Assembly: GCA_000711775.1 (NCBI GenBank)
Contig: ARYC01000828.1
Span: 56,536-120,535, forward strand
Source: Oxytricha trifallax
Lineage: Eukaryota; Ciliophora; Spirotrichea; Sporadotrichida; Oxytrichidae
Reading direction: 5' to 3'
Length of the DNA: 64,000 nt
Numbering within the stretch: position 1 is the first letter of the stretch; the number at the start of each line of letters is the position of its first letter. Position numbers and translations under genes: made by a program. The notes beneath the pieces were generated by a model. That model was given only the letters and a program-made list of their open reading frames with translations, was not told the DNA's origin and searched no databases. This document shows, in pieces, positions 33,960 through 45,915 of this stretch.

Positions 33960-35150
33960 TGATTTGGGTGGTTATTAAATTTTTGCGCATTTTATTTGAG
34001 TGATTAAGCTTATTCTTCTTAGATCATCATTGCTATGTCCTTAGTATTCCGCTAGACTTTCCCAAATTATTAAATCTATTCTCTTCTCCTTTTAACCACT
34101 TTCTTGGAATCTTCTTAAGCATCAAACGAAGGATGGAAAATATATCTGTGAGTACTGTTAAAAGCCATTTCTCATTCACTAGACATATAATACAATTAAA
34201 AGAAAACAAAAATAAAATTTAATTTTTTCTTCTCATTTATGAGGATAAATAACAATTTATTATTAAGAAAGAAGAGCAAGAACCCCAGTTAAGTTATAAA
34301 ATTTAAGATATAGCATATATAAATGAAGTAAGCTTCAAGAACTTACTTTTTATTGCGATCAAAAGAATATTCGTAAAATTGAGTATATATATCCCAATTT
34401 TATATATTAATATGAAGATTCTGTTATAAAATATTACCTCCCTTTTAAGGATAAAAAGAGACGAGAGTCATTAAGGATGACTAATATTTATATAAGATTT
34501 ATCCTTTCAATTACTTTTTCAGATTACAATATCCAAATGGAATTTATAAGGCTAATTATGCAATATAAAAGAGATTGTGAACATATTATTTATCTAGATG
34601 TTATATTACTTCTGTGAATCATGAAATTAATAATTATCATTACCAAATTATATTACAGATAATTTTTGTCAATTAACTTGACCGTGCTATTGGTATTCGA
34701 GAGTATAGTAGAACTTCACAAGAATTTGGGTATATTCATATACAATTAAAGCATTAGAACATCATGATCAATTTAACTTTTAAGAATATATATTATTGAT
34801 CTCAGAAGAGCTTAAAGAGTGCAAGCCACTGCATTAGTAAATGTATTTGATACTCAAAGATATTTCCAAAGAACGGAGACATTCCCTGGGATATCTGGGT
34901 ACTGACAGTAATAAAAATAGAGAGTGACTTCCAAGAAATGAAATTATTACCTGCAAGATGCTAAAGATTCGAAGCAAATAATCAAGCACGCTTAGATAAT
35001 TAAAAGGTTCAGAAAGTCTATGAGAGCTTGAATATTCAATGATTATTAAGTCAAGCAAGAAAATTAAGTTTATCTTGAAAAAATTAAAATAACTTAGAAA
35101 GCTAAAATATATAGAACTGACACATATTTCTTAAGAAAGTGTTTTTATTA
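33960..35150 (+). pseudogene. TBE-5 zinc-finger/kinase remnant
   Basis: Finger region DGKYICEYCQKPF is in frame here, where TBE-1 and TBE-2 are shifted. Kinase traces include YIIDLRRA near 34795 and PGDIWVLTVI near 34885. Multiple frameshifts. Confidence 0.65.
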
Positions 35151-35313
35151 AAAATTTGTAATACTCGTTTTTATACTAACTTAATTACTAATTTATTAAA
35201 CTATTAACCCATTTATATAAAAAAAATTTAATATCATAATAAATTATGAGTTAGTTACAGTATGTATAAATCTAAAATTAAATCAGACTACTGAATGAGA
35301 TTTGGGGGAGTTA

Positions 35314-35520
35314 AATGATACCTACTATAAATTAAATGATTTCTTAAAAGATGGAATTTTTAAGTAAAAGCTTCCTATCTAAAGACTTGATGTTGATTTC
35401 CAAAATCAGAAGTATTAAATTTTCTGCGATATAGATTAAAATCATGTTAGTTATGTTGAGTAAAAATTTACTACTGATGATATATAGGATCTGATTAGTC
35501 TTAGATTTCTTGATGATATT
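35314..35520 (+). CDS. gene A MDS 2, part after TBE-5
   Basis: Open frame DTYYKLNDFLKDGIFKQKL, then LDVDFQNQKYQIFCDIDQ and ISLRFLDDI. It ends at a candidate 5-bp pointer ATATT (35516-35520) shared in phase with 37098-37102, giving FLDDI-DYLKNKED. Downstream of the pointer a MITE follows. Confidence 0.7.
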
Positions 35521-35561
35521 TAAATTATTTTAGACATACATTTGAACTAGGAAAATTTATC

Positions 35562-35975
35562 ATTGTAGGAATATATTTGATTTGGAAATTAATTATAAAA
35601 AGTAATAAATCAATCATATTCATGGCATTTAACTTTGTCCTTGCCTTGAAAATATGGTACTTGCTTGATAGAGAATCCAAAATTAGCTGGACTTTAATAT
35701 AGGCTACCTCTCTAAAGCAATTCTGGTGAGAGATAAATTGACTTTAATTTTTGGTTATTTTGATTAGTTGATTTTGATTATCATTTAAAATTGATTTATC
35801 TCGCTTCAATAAAGAAATAGAGAGGTAGAGCCAATAGTAAAGTAATGCTAATTTTGAATTCCCTATCAAAAAAATGCCAAATAGTCTAGACTAGGACGAA
35901 GTTAACCGTCACGAATTTAAACATCAATTAATATAATTATAATTTAATTTCCAAGTAAATGCATTCCTACAATAT
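35562..35975. mobile_element. 420-bp MITE (copy 2) in gene A IES 2
   Basis: Ends CATTGTAGGAATATATTTGA and CATTCCTACAATA; inner landmarks AAAATTAGCTGGACTT and GCAATTCTGGTGAGAGATAA as in the 11969 copy. Arms are more diverged than in copy 1. Confidence 0.8.
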
Positions 35976-35989
35976 TTTATTTGTTAATT

Positions 35990-36272
35990 TGATAAGAAAT
36001 TTATATATTAACTGGACTTTATTGGTGGTACTATTTAATGTCATATAGGGAGATATATATATATATATATAGTATGACTTAACTTGAATTTCTCTAAATT
36101 CAATTAATTATACACTTACATTTAGGTGAAGTTATATACAATCATCTTTGAGAAAATATTATTGTACCTCCAATAAAAAGTGCAGCTGATTTTAAATTTC
36201 TTATCGAATGAGCTCAAGATCGTTTAAATTAGGTAACTTTAATGCCTCTAAATTGAATTATAAATATATAAA
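35990..36272. mobile_element. degenerate MITE (copy 3)
   Basis: Retains ACTGGACTTTATTGGTGGTA at left and CTTATCGAATGAGCTCAAG at right, the inner part of the MITE family, and a (AT)n run at 36050-36072. Outer ends decayed. Confidence 0.55.
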
Positions 36273-36277
36273 TTAAT

Positions 36278-37067
36278 AAGGTCAAATATTTTGATAGATT
36301 AAATTAATCTAAATTTGTATTTTAATTACTCTGATTGATGGAAGTCTTAAATAAAAGAAAAAAGCACAAATAAGCAAATAGAAATTGAAGTGTAAAATTT
36401 ATAAATCTCAGATTTATTATTATGAATGAGTCTAAAATATTAGATAGATTTAGCAGAGGTCTGCGGAATCATAAATCGCAGAGCTCCGGAGAAGGTCTGC
36501 AGTATTTATCCTATTTACATCTCATACGTGTGACATTCAATTTTTAATTCAGAGAGGCCATTAGGCTTATAATGAGTTATTCAAATTGATTCTAAATTAT
36601 TATATTAATTTTGGAATAAATAACTTACGAAATTTATGAAATTAATAATTTTCACAAATGAAATATTTTTTAGAGTAACTATAAAAAGTTTGAAATATTT
36701 AATTTTTTATTTGAAAATAAAAATCAAATTCCAAAATTAATATAATAATTTAGAATCAATTTGAATAACTCATTATAAGCCTAATGGCCTCTCTGAATTA
36801 AAAATTGAATGTCACACGTATGAGATGTAAATAGGATAAATACTGCAGACCTTCTCCGGAGCTCTGCGATTTATGATTCCGCAGACCTCTGCTAAATCTA
36901 TCTAATATTTTAGACTCATTCATAATAATAAATCTGAGATTTATAAATTTTACACTTCAATTTCTATTTGCTTATTTGTGCTTTTTTCTTTTATTTAAGA
37001 CTTCCATCAATCAGAGTAATTAAAATACAAATTTAGATTAATTTAATCTATCAAAATATTTGACTTT
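36278..37067. repeat. 790-bp palindrome P4 in gene A IES 2
   Basis: Left arm GTCAAATATTTTGATAGATT, right arm ending AATCTATCAAAATATTTGAC. Arms about 335 bp, loop about 115 bp. A GC-rich patch (GCAGAGCTCCGGAGAAGGTC) lies in each arm. Confidence 0.9.
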
Positions 37068-37097
37068 AATAAATTTCTAATTGCAAATTTTTCTACA

Positions 37098-37148
37098 ATA
37101 TTGATTACTTAAAAAATAAGGAAGATATTTCAAAATTGTTGATGCATT
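37098..37148 (+). CDS. gene A MDS 3, part before TBE-4
   Basis: After pointer ATATT the frame reads DYLKNKEDISKLLMH and stops at the ATT (37146-37148) duplicated by TBE-4. It continues as YPQIGNLISLVAFKPRV at 41343. Confidence 0.75.
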
Positions 37149-37289
37149 TAAAACCCCAAAACCCCTTAATGAGGTTTATAATTGCTTTGATTTGTAGAGA
37201 ATTTGTTAGGAGTTTGGGGTGTTAATAGTTTAATGTCAAATATATAGTAAATTTATTTAATTTAATCACTAAAAATTCATTTTTGGATC

Positions 37290-38928
37290 ATGTGAAAGAG
37301 GTCTGAAGTTTATCTTGCTTAATGAAAACGCTATCTGCTCTATTGATATGTCTGATCTTGAGTTGGTTTTATTATAATTAATTCTGCTCTTCGTTTTATT
37401 TATTGAGCGACTCTGGTTTTGTTTATAAACAATTTTATTCTTTACTTAGCATTTTTCTCGAACCTTTTAGGGTAATAATCGTTGCGAGGCAAATCGCACT
37501 CTATTTTTATTCCTGCCAAAGTCAACACATCCCATTAAAAGTCACCATCTCTTCATTCATCTCATTCTGGATAGCATCTTTGAGTTCCCATTATAGTTCC
37601 AAACCTCTATACTTCCACTCTTTACGCTCTGTTGAAATTAATTATTGCTACTTGGTGAAAAGTTTATCATTATATTTTCTGATTTCAAATCTCTGTGAAC
37701 AAATCCAAACTTTTTAGCACTTTTATACCTTTGATAGTCTGAGTTTCTATTTATCCAAGCTACTAATGATCTGAATTGAAATCTCTAACTGCCATTCCAT
37801 AGAGTGGTTGTCTGAAAGCAACATGATCCTTGGCAAGGAGAACAGCATATAACTTGATTAAGTAACTACACTCTTTGAAATTTGCTTTAGTGAGTATTAG
37901 ACACTCATTAATAAACTCCATTTAATATTTATCATCACTTAAAAGATAGTTGAAGGGAACCTTGAATACATATTGAAGATCATTAAAAAATTTCTTCTCA
38001 AAGGAGTCTTAGTGAAGTATTTAGGTCAATTTAAGCAAGAATAGGGATCTCTTAGGGGGGAATTTTCCTGCCCCAAAATGGTAGTTTCCTGTTCCATCAA
38101 TAAAAATATATAATATTTATAAATTTTTCAAAACCTTTAGAATAAATAATGATTTATTTATTTGTATTCTAACATCAAATCTCATATCTATCTTGATAAA
38201 GATTTCATATTTTAATGGGAAGCTTACTATTTATTTATTAAAAACAATTAGTTTAGCATTGTTTTTATTATATAATAAGAAAAAAAAATAAAAATAAACA
38301 TTGTGAATTAGATATTTGAAAAAATTATCTAATAAATGGGGATGGTAAATGTACTTGGGATCTAAATGTTTCTAATGTTATTATGGACAAATAATAAAAA
38401 TTTAATTTTGGGGCAGGAAACTACCGAAAAGGAACAGGAAACTTCCGTGAAGGCGGGAAACTACACGGGGGCAGGAAACTTACTCCCCCTATTTTTTATA
38501 TTAAATTTTAATCATAATCTTTGTGATTTCGGATGCTATTAGGTTGCGTGATTTCCTCACATATTCTTATTCACTAGCTTGTTCGAGCTCAACCATTTTC
38601 TAGATTATCTTGCTTATCTTTTATTTAGTAGTTTCAATTTATCTTCATGGTTTTCAATCTCTAAATTTTTCTTATGAGCTTTTAAAAGATTCTTTGTTAA
38701 ATCTTCTATGTGTATACTGCTTATGGCACACGAAGCAAACATACTTTCCGTCGATTTATAGTGCTTTAAGTAAACAATTGGCTTGGCTTCTGTATGCTCT
38801 TTCATTTGCCAATACCAACTATATTTCTGGGCAAAGTCTCTCTCACACTTATCACAATAGTATACCTCTACTTCATAAGTTTGTATAGGAATTTCATTAA
38901 TACCTATCTGCTCCTCTATTTCTCTCAT
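37290..38928 (-). pseudogene. TBE-4 zinc-finger/kinase pseudogene
   Basis: From ATG near 38928: REIEEQIGINEIPIQTYEVE and a C2H2 finger CDKCERDFAQKYSWYWQMKEH, then a basic stretch. After the 435-bp insertion the kinase half continues (FNYLLSDDKYQMEFINE near 37930, then VHRD-type loop remnants near 37690). Several shifts. Confidence 0.75.
38055..38489. mobile_element. 435-bp element with TA duplication and TTTCCTGCCCC repeats
   Basis: Flanked by TA on both sides. Ends GGGGGGAATTTTCCTGCCCC and its looser inverse; subterminal repeats GTTTCCTGCCCC and GTTTCCTGTTCC occur twice or more per side. TA targets are typical of Tc1/mariner-type elements. No coding. Confidence 0.75.
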
Positions 38929-38989
38929 ACATTATTTTGCCATTTATTTTCTATTATTAATTTCTATTTTAATAACATAGACTTCAAAT

Positions 38990-39405
38990 GATAGCTCTTG
39001 TAGTTCTCTATGAGAGTTCATCTCGCAGCTAAGTTGATTATAGTACGTACCGATTTAGGAGGTGTACCTATTAAAGTACTTACTGCTTTAGGAGGTATTT
39101 TGTGATTAAATTTAAAGTGTTCCTAATTAAGTACAAGCATTAATTAAAGCTCTTAATAAAGTACTAGCAATTTAGGAGCTGCCCTAATTAAGTACGAACC
39201 AATTTATATATATAGTTATGGAACTATAACAAATAGAAATTGTCAATCTCTCAAGTTTTAAACCAGTTTTAAAAACCTACTCCATATCCCTTAGAGGTTG
39301 ACCTCCTATATGATGCCCATATTTAATAGTTTGTTTTACAAAGGTATATAATTGAAATCAATAAACTCAAATTTGAATATCATTTCTTAGATCTGTAAAC
39401 AAGGT
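38990..39405. promoter_or_regulatory. TBE-4 divergent intergenic region with AGTAC/GGAG iterons
   Basis: Repeated words AGTACGTACC, TTAGGAGGTGTACC, AAAGTAC, TTAGGAGGTATT, AATTAAGTAC, mixing the TBE-1 (GGAG) and TBE-3 (GTAC) motifs. Confidence 0.5.
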
Positions 39406-39408
39406 GAC

Positions 39409-40192
39409 GTCAATGAATGATGCAATGAAAAGAGTGCAAACACAAGAATTAATTCAAAAATTTAGAAGCTAGGAGGATTTATACCGCTATCTGGTGCAAC
39501 AAAGCAAGGAACTTATAGCAACTACTCTTGATATATAGTTGATTTGTGCCTATCAAAGATTGAAGGTACAAAAATTTCATTTCTAAGAGCTATATTCTGC
39601 TAAGAGAAAAAAGCATTGAAAACATAAGATGTAAAGTTTGCAGAGATTCCAAAATATCCAGAGATCTCAGTGACTAACTTTTATGATGATGCTTTGAATG
39701 ACCCAGAGGTTTCGCTGTACCTGCTACTAAGAAGCAGTTTTAAAATAAATTACCAGAAAAAAATTATTTATTTTGCATACTTGCAACAATCAAAGGTGAT
39801 TACTTTGAAAGAAATTATTAAACAATCTCAAAATAGAAGGTACAGCATCTCTTTATAAGATATGGACAAACAAGTGATTAAGATAAGTTTAAGGAAAAAA
39901 TGGCTATTAGAGCTGCATAGCACCCTTATATTTCAAGTAAGATTTGTAGTTTAATTCTTTAAATAAATCTGGTACTTGCATCTTCTTGATGAAAGAATAG
40001 AGCAAGCTTCACAGAGAGCGAAAGTCACATACATAGTATGAAGTTAGCAAGAGAATTTATTCAAATATTTAAGCTTCCTGAGTCAATGAACATAGATGCT
40101 GGAGCTGGCAGCAAGAAACCTAGGAGAAGGGAAGTAACAGGAGGAAGAAAAGAAAGAGAAGCCAGCTCCTACGAAAGAATTTTAAATGTGAC
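39409..40192 (+). pseudogene. TBE-4 second-ORF pseudogene
   Basis: Start SMNDAMKRVQTQELIQKF; conserved FAEIPKYPEISVTNFYDDAL near 39660 and MNIDAGAGSKK near 40090. Frame breaks near 39580, 39740 and 39960. Confidence 0.75.
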
Positions 40193-40204
40193 TTGTATAT
40201 TCAT

Positions 40205-41235
40205 TTAATAGCTCTAATACTTATTTATATACATTCACTCTCCCTTCTTTAGCACACTTTTAAGCCAACTAATTATCTACTCTCTTTGCTGCTCTTTGAG
40301 TAAAATCTATTTTATCGATAGGCAGGCCATGCATAAGATGGTATAGCAGCCTTTTCTTGTAATGACCTTTCAGTATACCCCATTAGAACTCAATTCCATT
40401 ATAATATGGGCTGTAAGGAACGTTTAACACTGGCGTTATTTTTAGCTGTTCATAACTCTTCCTTGTTTCTTTTGTCTTATGAACAGAAAGATTATCAACA
40501 AACAGTATAATCTCTTATTCAGGGTACTTCTCTCTCAGCTCTCTAAGGACTTGATATACTGCTCTGTTCTTAATTGAGCGAGTCTAAATAACATAAGTTC
40601 CAAACCAGCATCATTGCTTATACCTTCAAAAATTGCCATTGTTTATACCTTAACTTTCTAGTCATGTACATCTATATTAGTATGCGTCTTATACCATTAT
40701 TTCTAGATGAAAGTTTTGAAAGTAAACACAGCTTCGTCAGAATTAAAAAACTTAATATTATTCTATTGAGCTTTCTGCATTTAATTATAAATTTTATTTA
40801 AGTTGTTGTTGTTGTAAAATGGCAGAATGAAATTAATTATTCTCTTGATACGATTCACACCATAATAGATACTATTTTGTTTATAGATGTTGGCTAAAGA
40901 CTAAGCAAAGATCTTCAACTCAGGGAAATGACGATAAACATAATAGATCATTTCTCAAGAGTGAAGTGAGTCCAATACTTCAAGGTTTTTTCATTGATAA
41001 GATAGTCAATATGCTTCTAGAGAAACTAAGAAATCTTCTTAAGCTAAGAATTCAGCTATTATTGCTTTAATTACACAGCTTTTAAGCTGTGAAAGCAAAT
41101 AGTTGATGGACTACGCTTAAAGAGCAGTGAAAAAGACTTATAGTTCATTACTGGTTTGACTTATGCACTGTACATATTACATCCATAGCGCAGTTTAAAC
41201 AATAAATTTATATATTCATTATCATAAATAGACAT
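40205..41235 (-). pseudogene. TBE-4 transposase pseudogene
   Basis: Minus-strand similarity throughout to the TBE-1 transposase, including NSDEAVFTFKTF near 40730, LFVDNLSVHKTK near 40500 and SPYYNGIEF near 40400. The first catalytic region reads NSDEA instead of HADEA; indels and a lost start. Confidence 0.8.
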
Positions 41236-41342
41236 CAAAAGCTTGTTATTATAATATTGCATTTAATTAATAACCCAAACCCCTAACAAATCCCCTACAA
41301 ATAAAGCACTTATAAAACTCATTAAGGGGTTTTGGGGTTTAA

Positions 41343-42525
41343 ATTATCCTCAAATTGGAAACTTGATTTCATTAGTTGCTTTTAAACCAAGAGTTTTGTA
41401 ATATTTGATTAAACGTTTTGAACTTTTAAACTAAAAGACATTGCCAATGCTAATATTTTATGTCTAAGAATTATCACCTCTTGATAGAGTTACTCAAAGC
41501 AACCAAGTAAAGAGTACAATTTGCTTGGTAGAAATGTTGGTAAAATTCTAAAATCATTATAGCTTTAATCACTTTGTTGATAAAGTTCTAATCTCTTTGA
41601 TAGAGAAAAATATCAATCTAAATGAATACTTTGAGAGTAATTTGCCATTGATTAAGATAAACCATAAGAATTACCCAGACTTACATGTTGATGACAGTGA
41701 GCTTTTGCTTGGTTTAAGTGAGGTAAATATACCATATGACATCATTGACAGATACGATGAAATATTCTCTGAACATCTTGATTATTCTGACATAAAATAG
41801 TAGCAACAACCAATTGAGTATTACTTAGTTAATCTACCAGACACTTTGACATAAGAACCTAGAAGACTTATGGAAGTTTTGGCTGAGACTGATAAAATGG
41901 AGCTTTTCGAAACTTTATCAATCCAATCTATAATTAATTTTAAGTGGAACAATTATACAAAAACGTTCTTTTAAACACAGTTCAACATATTCCTAATATT
42001 TTGCTTTTCATTTTTGATTGAAGTTTTGTACACATTAACATAAATTGATAGAAGAAGCGACCCTATAGTAGATGAAAGAGATATGACAGTTTTATACCCA
42101 TTAAAAGGAGTCTCACTTATTGTATTGATATACTTTTTCGTCTATGAGATTAAACAAGCCATTAAATAAGAAAACTACTTATATGAAATTTGGAACATTT
42201 TTGACATCTCACTTATTCTCTCTTATTGCCTTTTAATAGGTCTTGAGGAATTCTACCCATATGAGGATTTCATAATCATAATCAAGTTGGGAATAGTATT
42301 TTTAACATTTTTGAAGATTAACTTCTTTTTGAGAATCTACGATGGGTTTAGTTTCCTGGTTTCAATGATGGCAGCAGTCTTTGTGGATTTGAAGTATTTC
42401 ATTGGCTTCTTCTTAATTTTTATTATTGAATTTGGTCTCATATTCGCTATCTTATTTGATGCGATAAGCATTGATGAGTACTCAGGAATTGGTATTTTTG
42501 CATATCTAATGATGGCTTTCAGGAC
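41343..42525 (+). CDS. gene A MDS 3, part after TBE-4: channel helices S1-S5
   Basis: About 394 open codons. A soluble linker (LVAFKPRVLQYLIKRFELL, LIFYVQELSPLDRV) typical of ciliate propeller-channel proteins is followed by hydrophobic helices near 41980 (IFLIFCFSFLIEVLYTL), 42110 (VSLIVLIYFFVYEI), 42205 (ISLILSYCLLIGL), 42290 (GIVFLTFLKINFFLRIYDGF) and 42400 (FIGFFLIFIIEFGLIFAILF), then AYLMMAFRT at the start of the pore loop. This is an ion-transport (TRP/polycystin-like) six-helix channel. The MDS ends at pointer TTTCAGGAC (42517-42525), shared with 47297-47305. Confidence 0.88.
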
Positions 42526-42757
42526 GATATTAATAAGCGAATGCAATAATATTTTTGAAACTTATAGTTGTCAAAGTTCTTTACAAAAATTCCAAAATCC
42601 TATATTTGGATTTGAGACAAATTCTTGCTTGTTTGTTCAGATCCGATCAACCTACCCTCTAACCATATTTTAATTTGAATTTTACATCTAAGGTTCTAAA
42701 TCGAAGTTATTCATGAAATTTTCATAATTAAATAATTATAATTTTATAATAACATAG

Positions 42758-43645
42758 GATTTAGGTCAATTTTGTTTAAAATAGGAAGTTTAAATATTCA
42801 TAAAAATCAACAAATCTATAAATAAAGTATAGTTTATAATATCAATTTATAATATAATAATTAAATAATATTGAGTATTAATGCGTAATGAAGTGGATTT
42901 ACTCCATTATGTTTGAGTACTTTTAGTTGTTATTAATAATGGGTAGAGTGTGCATTCTATGCAAGATTATTTTACTCTCTATGTATAGGCCGTTACTCTG
43001 TCGTATTTTTGATTCACTTCATTTCCTAAGCAGCTCACAAAAAAAATTATCTTGCGACCTCCTCCATTATATAATAATTTAATTTATAACCATCTTTATC
43101 TATTTAGTGTTTTTTTTATTTACTTTATCGCAAAATTTCTACTGAAAAACTTATTTCATGTTATATAATTTACAAAATATACAAATATAAGAGAAAATAT
43201 TAAAGGTTGTTACTTTTATAAGTAACATAAAATACAAAAAGATTTAGGTATATTTTTCATCGTAAACTTTTTGCAATATAATAAAAATGTAATGCAATAT
43301 GATGGCAAGAATTGAAGATAATTATAATAATTCAAACAATGCAGCTCTCGAAAAAGAGTTTTTTTAAGATACTTCTGTTTTAAAGAAATGAAATTATATT
43401 AATTTAGTTGAATAATGTCCAAACAAACTATAAAAAATTCCCAAACTATATGAAGCATTAAAATGAAATGAGAAACATAATCTCTCACTACGTTACTAAA
43501 ACTCCACTCAACTCCATTATAATTATTGAATAACAAATTTTAATTATTATATTATAAAAAACTATAATAAACTATACTTTATTACTATATTTGTTGATTT
43601 TTATGAATACTAAACTTCCTATTTTTGAACAAAATTGGCCTAATT
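42758..43645. mobile_element. 890-bp element with 130-bp inverted repeats
   Basis: Left TTAGGTCAATTTTGTTTAAA..., right ending AACAAAATTGGCCTAA; arms diverged but pair over about 130 bp (AAAAATCAACAAAT / ATTTGTTGATTTTT). Interior non-coding with GGAGTAAAT-like words near 42895 and 43020. Confidence 0.6.
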
Positions 43646-43934
43646 ATTACAAAAATAATCTTGCCATGTGAAGATATTGTTCATTATTAATATTAAACAA
43701 ATTAAGTAATATGTTATAAATGAATATACTAATCTATTAAATAATCTTTGGTAATAGGAAAGTTTACACTAACGACGGTATGAGGCGGCATGATGGCAAA
43801 TATGCATAACTAAGTCCTTGGAGACAAACTGGGTTTAGAATAGTACATTGTGTTGAATATTATAGTCATCATTGTGGACTATCTCCAGAATTAATTTCAA
43901 AGATAAAAAATAATTAATAAATTAACGGGTGTTG

Positions 43935-44130
43935 ACTGCCGTGCCTCCCAGCACCGTCAGGGCCTCCCAGCAACGTCAGGGCCTCCCGGTGCCGTTCAGG
44001 CCTCCCAAAGCGGCGGTGATGGCCGTGCCTCCCAGCAAAGTCAGGGCCTCCCACAAAAGTCAGGGCCTCCCACCAACGTCAGGGCCTCCCACCAACGTCA
44101 GGGCCTCCCACCAACGTCAGGGCCTCCCAA
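43935..44130 (+). repeat. GGGCCTCCC minisatellite, left array
   Basis: About ten imperfect units with core GGGCCTCCCA and linker CAACGTCA. Strongly GC-rich in an AT-rich region. Open in one frame only because the unit is nearly a multiple of three; not a gene. Confidence 0.9.
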
Positions 44131-45763
44131 AAGTTAATATCCTTAAGTAAATAATATTTTTTTATATAATTAAATTCAACTTTAGTTTAGTTCAAATTTT
44201 ACTAATTTTTAAATACAAATTTCTTTACTATAAAAAACTTAAAATGAGACAAATATAATTATATTTTATTTATCAAAATTTAACATTTCAAAAACAATTT
44301 TATCAATAAATATTTTCCATTTGTTAGAATGATCCAAATTTCCTCAGGATTCTATTGGAAATAGGAATCTGAAATAATATCATAAGTATGATCAAAATTG
44401 AGAATAGTGATATCATTAATTATAAATTGTATTTACTTTATTATTGCTAAAATTAGTTTGATTATCACATTGTATTATTATTTCGACCCTTATGGATAGT
44501 GTTATTATTTAGCAGTTTTTTCCTTAGAAAAATCGTGTATTTTTACTATACCTATATTTTAAAACTTATTATTTATTCGCTTACATGGACACATTACACT
44601 TTGAAAATTTCTTGTTAATATCTTCAATTTTAATAAAGAAATTAAACATAAGATATTTTACTATTTTTGTAACTAGTAATTATAATTCTAAATTAAATAT
44701 TGAATAAAATTTAATTTTATATTTCATTTGTTTAAATCGAAAAAAAAATTGAAAATTTAACTAATTACTAAATTAATTACTGTTATCTCTAAAAAAACCT
44801 TAATATTAAACTACTTTAAAAAACTAATTTTTAATGAAGATTTTTTATTATTTTTGATATCTTATGTATGAATAATATTTATCATAGATAGATATTAGAA
44901 TTTTATTAATTTATGATACTTATATTTAATATTTGCGTATTATTTCAGGAAGTTGAAATATAGGTTTTTAGTTTGTACTATTTAATAATGCTTATCAAAT
45001 ATTAAGATAATTAACCTTTGTGACAAAATATCATAATAAATTTAGATATATGTTAAATAATTGAAAGTTTTTTTGCGGTTACGGATCCAAGTGAAACAGT
45101 TTGCAGAAATTGATTGTTTACACAATTTAAAAATTAATTTATATTATAATTTAAACTATTGAAAAAAAGAAATTAATAATATTCTCTATCAAAGTACTTT
45201 AATAATTAAAAAGTTTTAGTAGGTTGTCCTAAAAATATTACCAATTTTTAATTTCAAATACATCTATCCAAATATATATTTGTTTTTTTGTTAATTCTTA
45301 AATAATTTGGTTAAGTCATTTTAGATAAAAAGTTAAATTATAATTTAATTAGATAAATATTTTAATATAGCAGTATATTATTTGGATGTATATTAATCAA
45401 TATTTGAGGTTATTAATTATTTAAATATGTAAATATATTATTTAGAAGATTATATTCACGCGATATTGTTTTCCTACATATAATGAAAAATGTATTTTAT
45501 CCACCTTTGAAACACCAGAATGTTAAGCAAATTCCTAATGGAAGAGTCTGAAATTATTTCAACATCAATGCATAAAAATAGAAAAATTACTAGCAATACA
45601 CCAATTTTATTTTTCTCTATTATTCATTTGTTATTTGGGCACTCACCCAAATTTTATGGAAAAAATCTTTTTCTTTTTTTTATGAAACTGTAAACTAATG
45701 ATAAAAAAAACAAGATTAAAATTCTAAAATTTATATAAAATTATAATTTTTTATTGATAAAAA

Positions 45764-45915
45764 TTGTGGGAGGCCCTGATGTGACTGGGAGGTACTGACT
45801 TTTGCTGGGAGGCCATGAAGTCCTTTGGGAGGATCTGACGGTGCTGAGAGGGCCTGACGTTTGTGGGAGGCCCTGACGTTGCTGGGAGGCCCTAACGGTG
45901 CTGGGAGGCCTGGAC
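45764..45915 (-). repeat. GGGCCTCCC minisatellite, right array (inverted)
   Basis: Inverse of the left array (GTGGGAGGCCCTGACGTTG units), seven to eight copies, more diverged toward the interior. Confidence 0.9.

Larger units (their letters stand above)
30311..35313. mobile_element. TBE: TBE-5, degenerate TBE inserted in gene A coding sequence
   Basis: Left tip CAAAACCCCAAACACTTTAG preceded by AAT (30308-30310); right tip CTGAATGAGATTTGGGGGAG followed by AAT (35314-35316). TBE-1-like transposase remnant 30430-30960, then palindrome P3, a fragment of unknown gene, part of a TBE-3-like element, a second-ORF remnant and a zinc-finger/kinase remnant. Old and composite, yet the 3-bp duplication and the host reading frame are preserved. 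Confidence 0.8.
37149..41342. mobile_element. TBE: TBE-4, degenerate TBE inside gene A coding sequence
   Basis: Tips AAAACCCCAAAACCCCTTAA and TTAAGGGGTTTTGGGGTTT, flanked by ATT at 37146-37148 and 41343-41345. Orientation is opposite to TBE-1. Carries a 435-bp element in its kinase gene. All three genes are frameshifted. Confidence 0.9.

Noticed and set aside
37403-38888. 104- and 92-codon plus-strand frames
   Set aside because: Antisense shadows of the TBE-4 kinase/zinc-finger pseudogene, which aligns to its relatives on the minus strand.
43929-44150. A 73-codon open frame rich in Pro/Arg/Gln repeats
   Set aside because: It is the GGGCCTCCC minisatellite read in frame; the inverted array at 45741-45923 gives a similar accidental frame.
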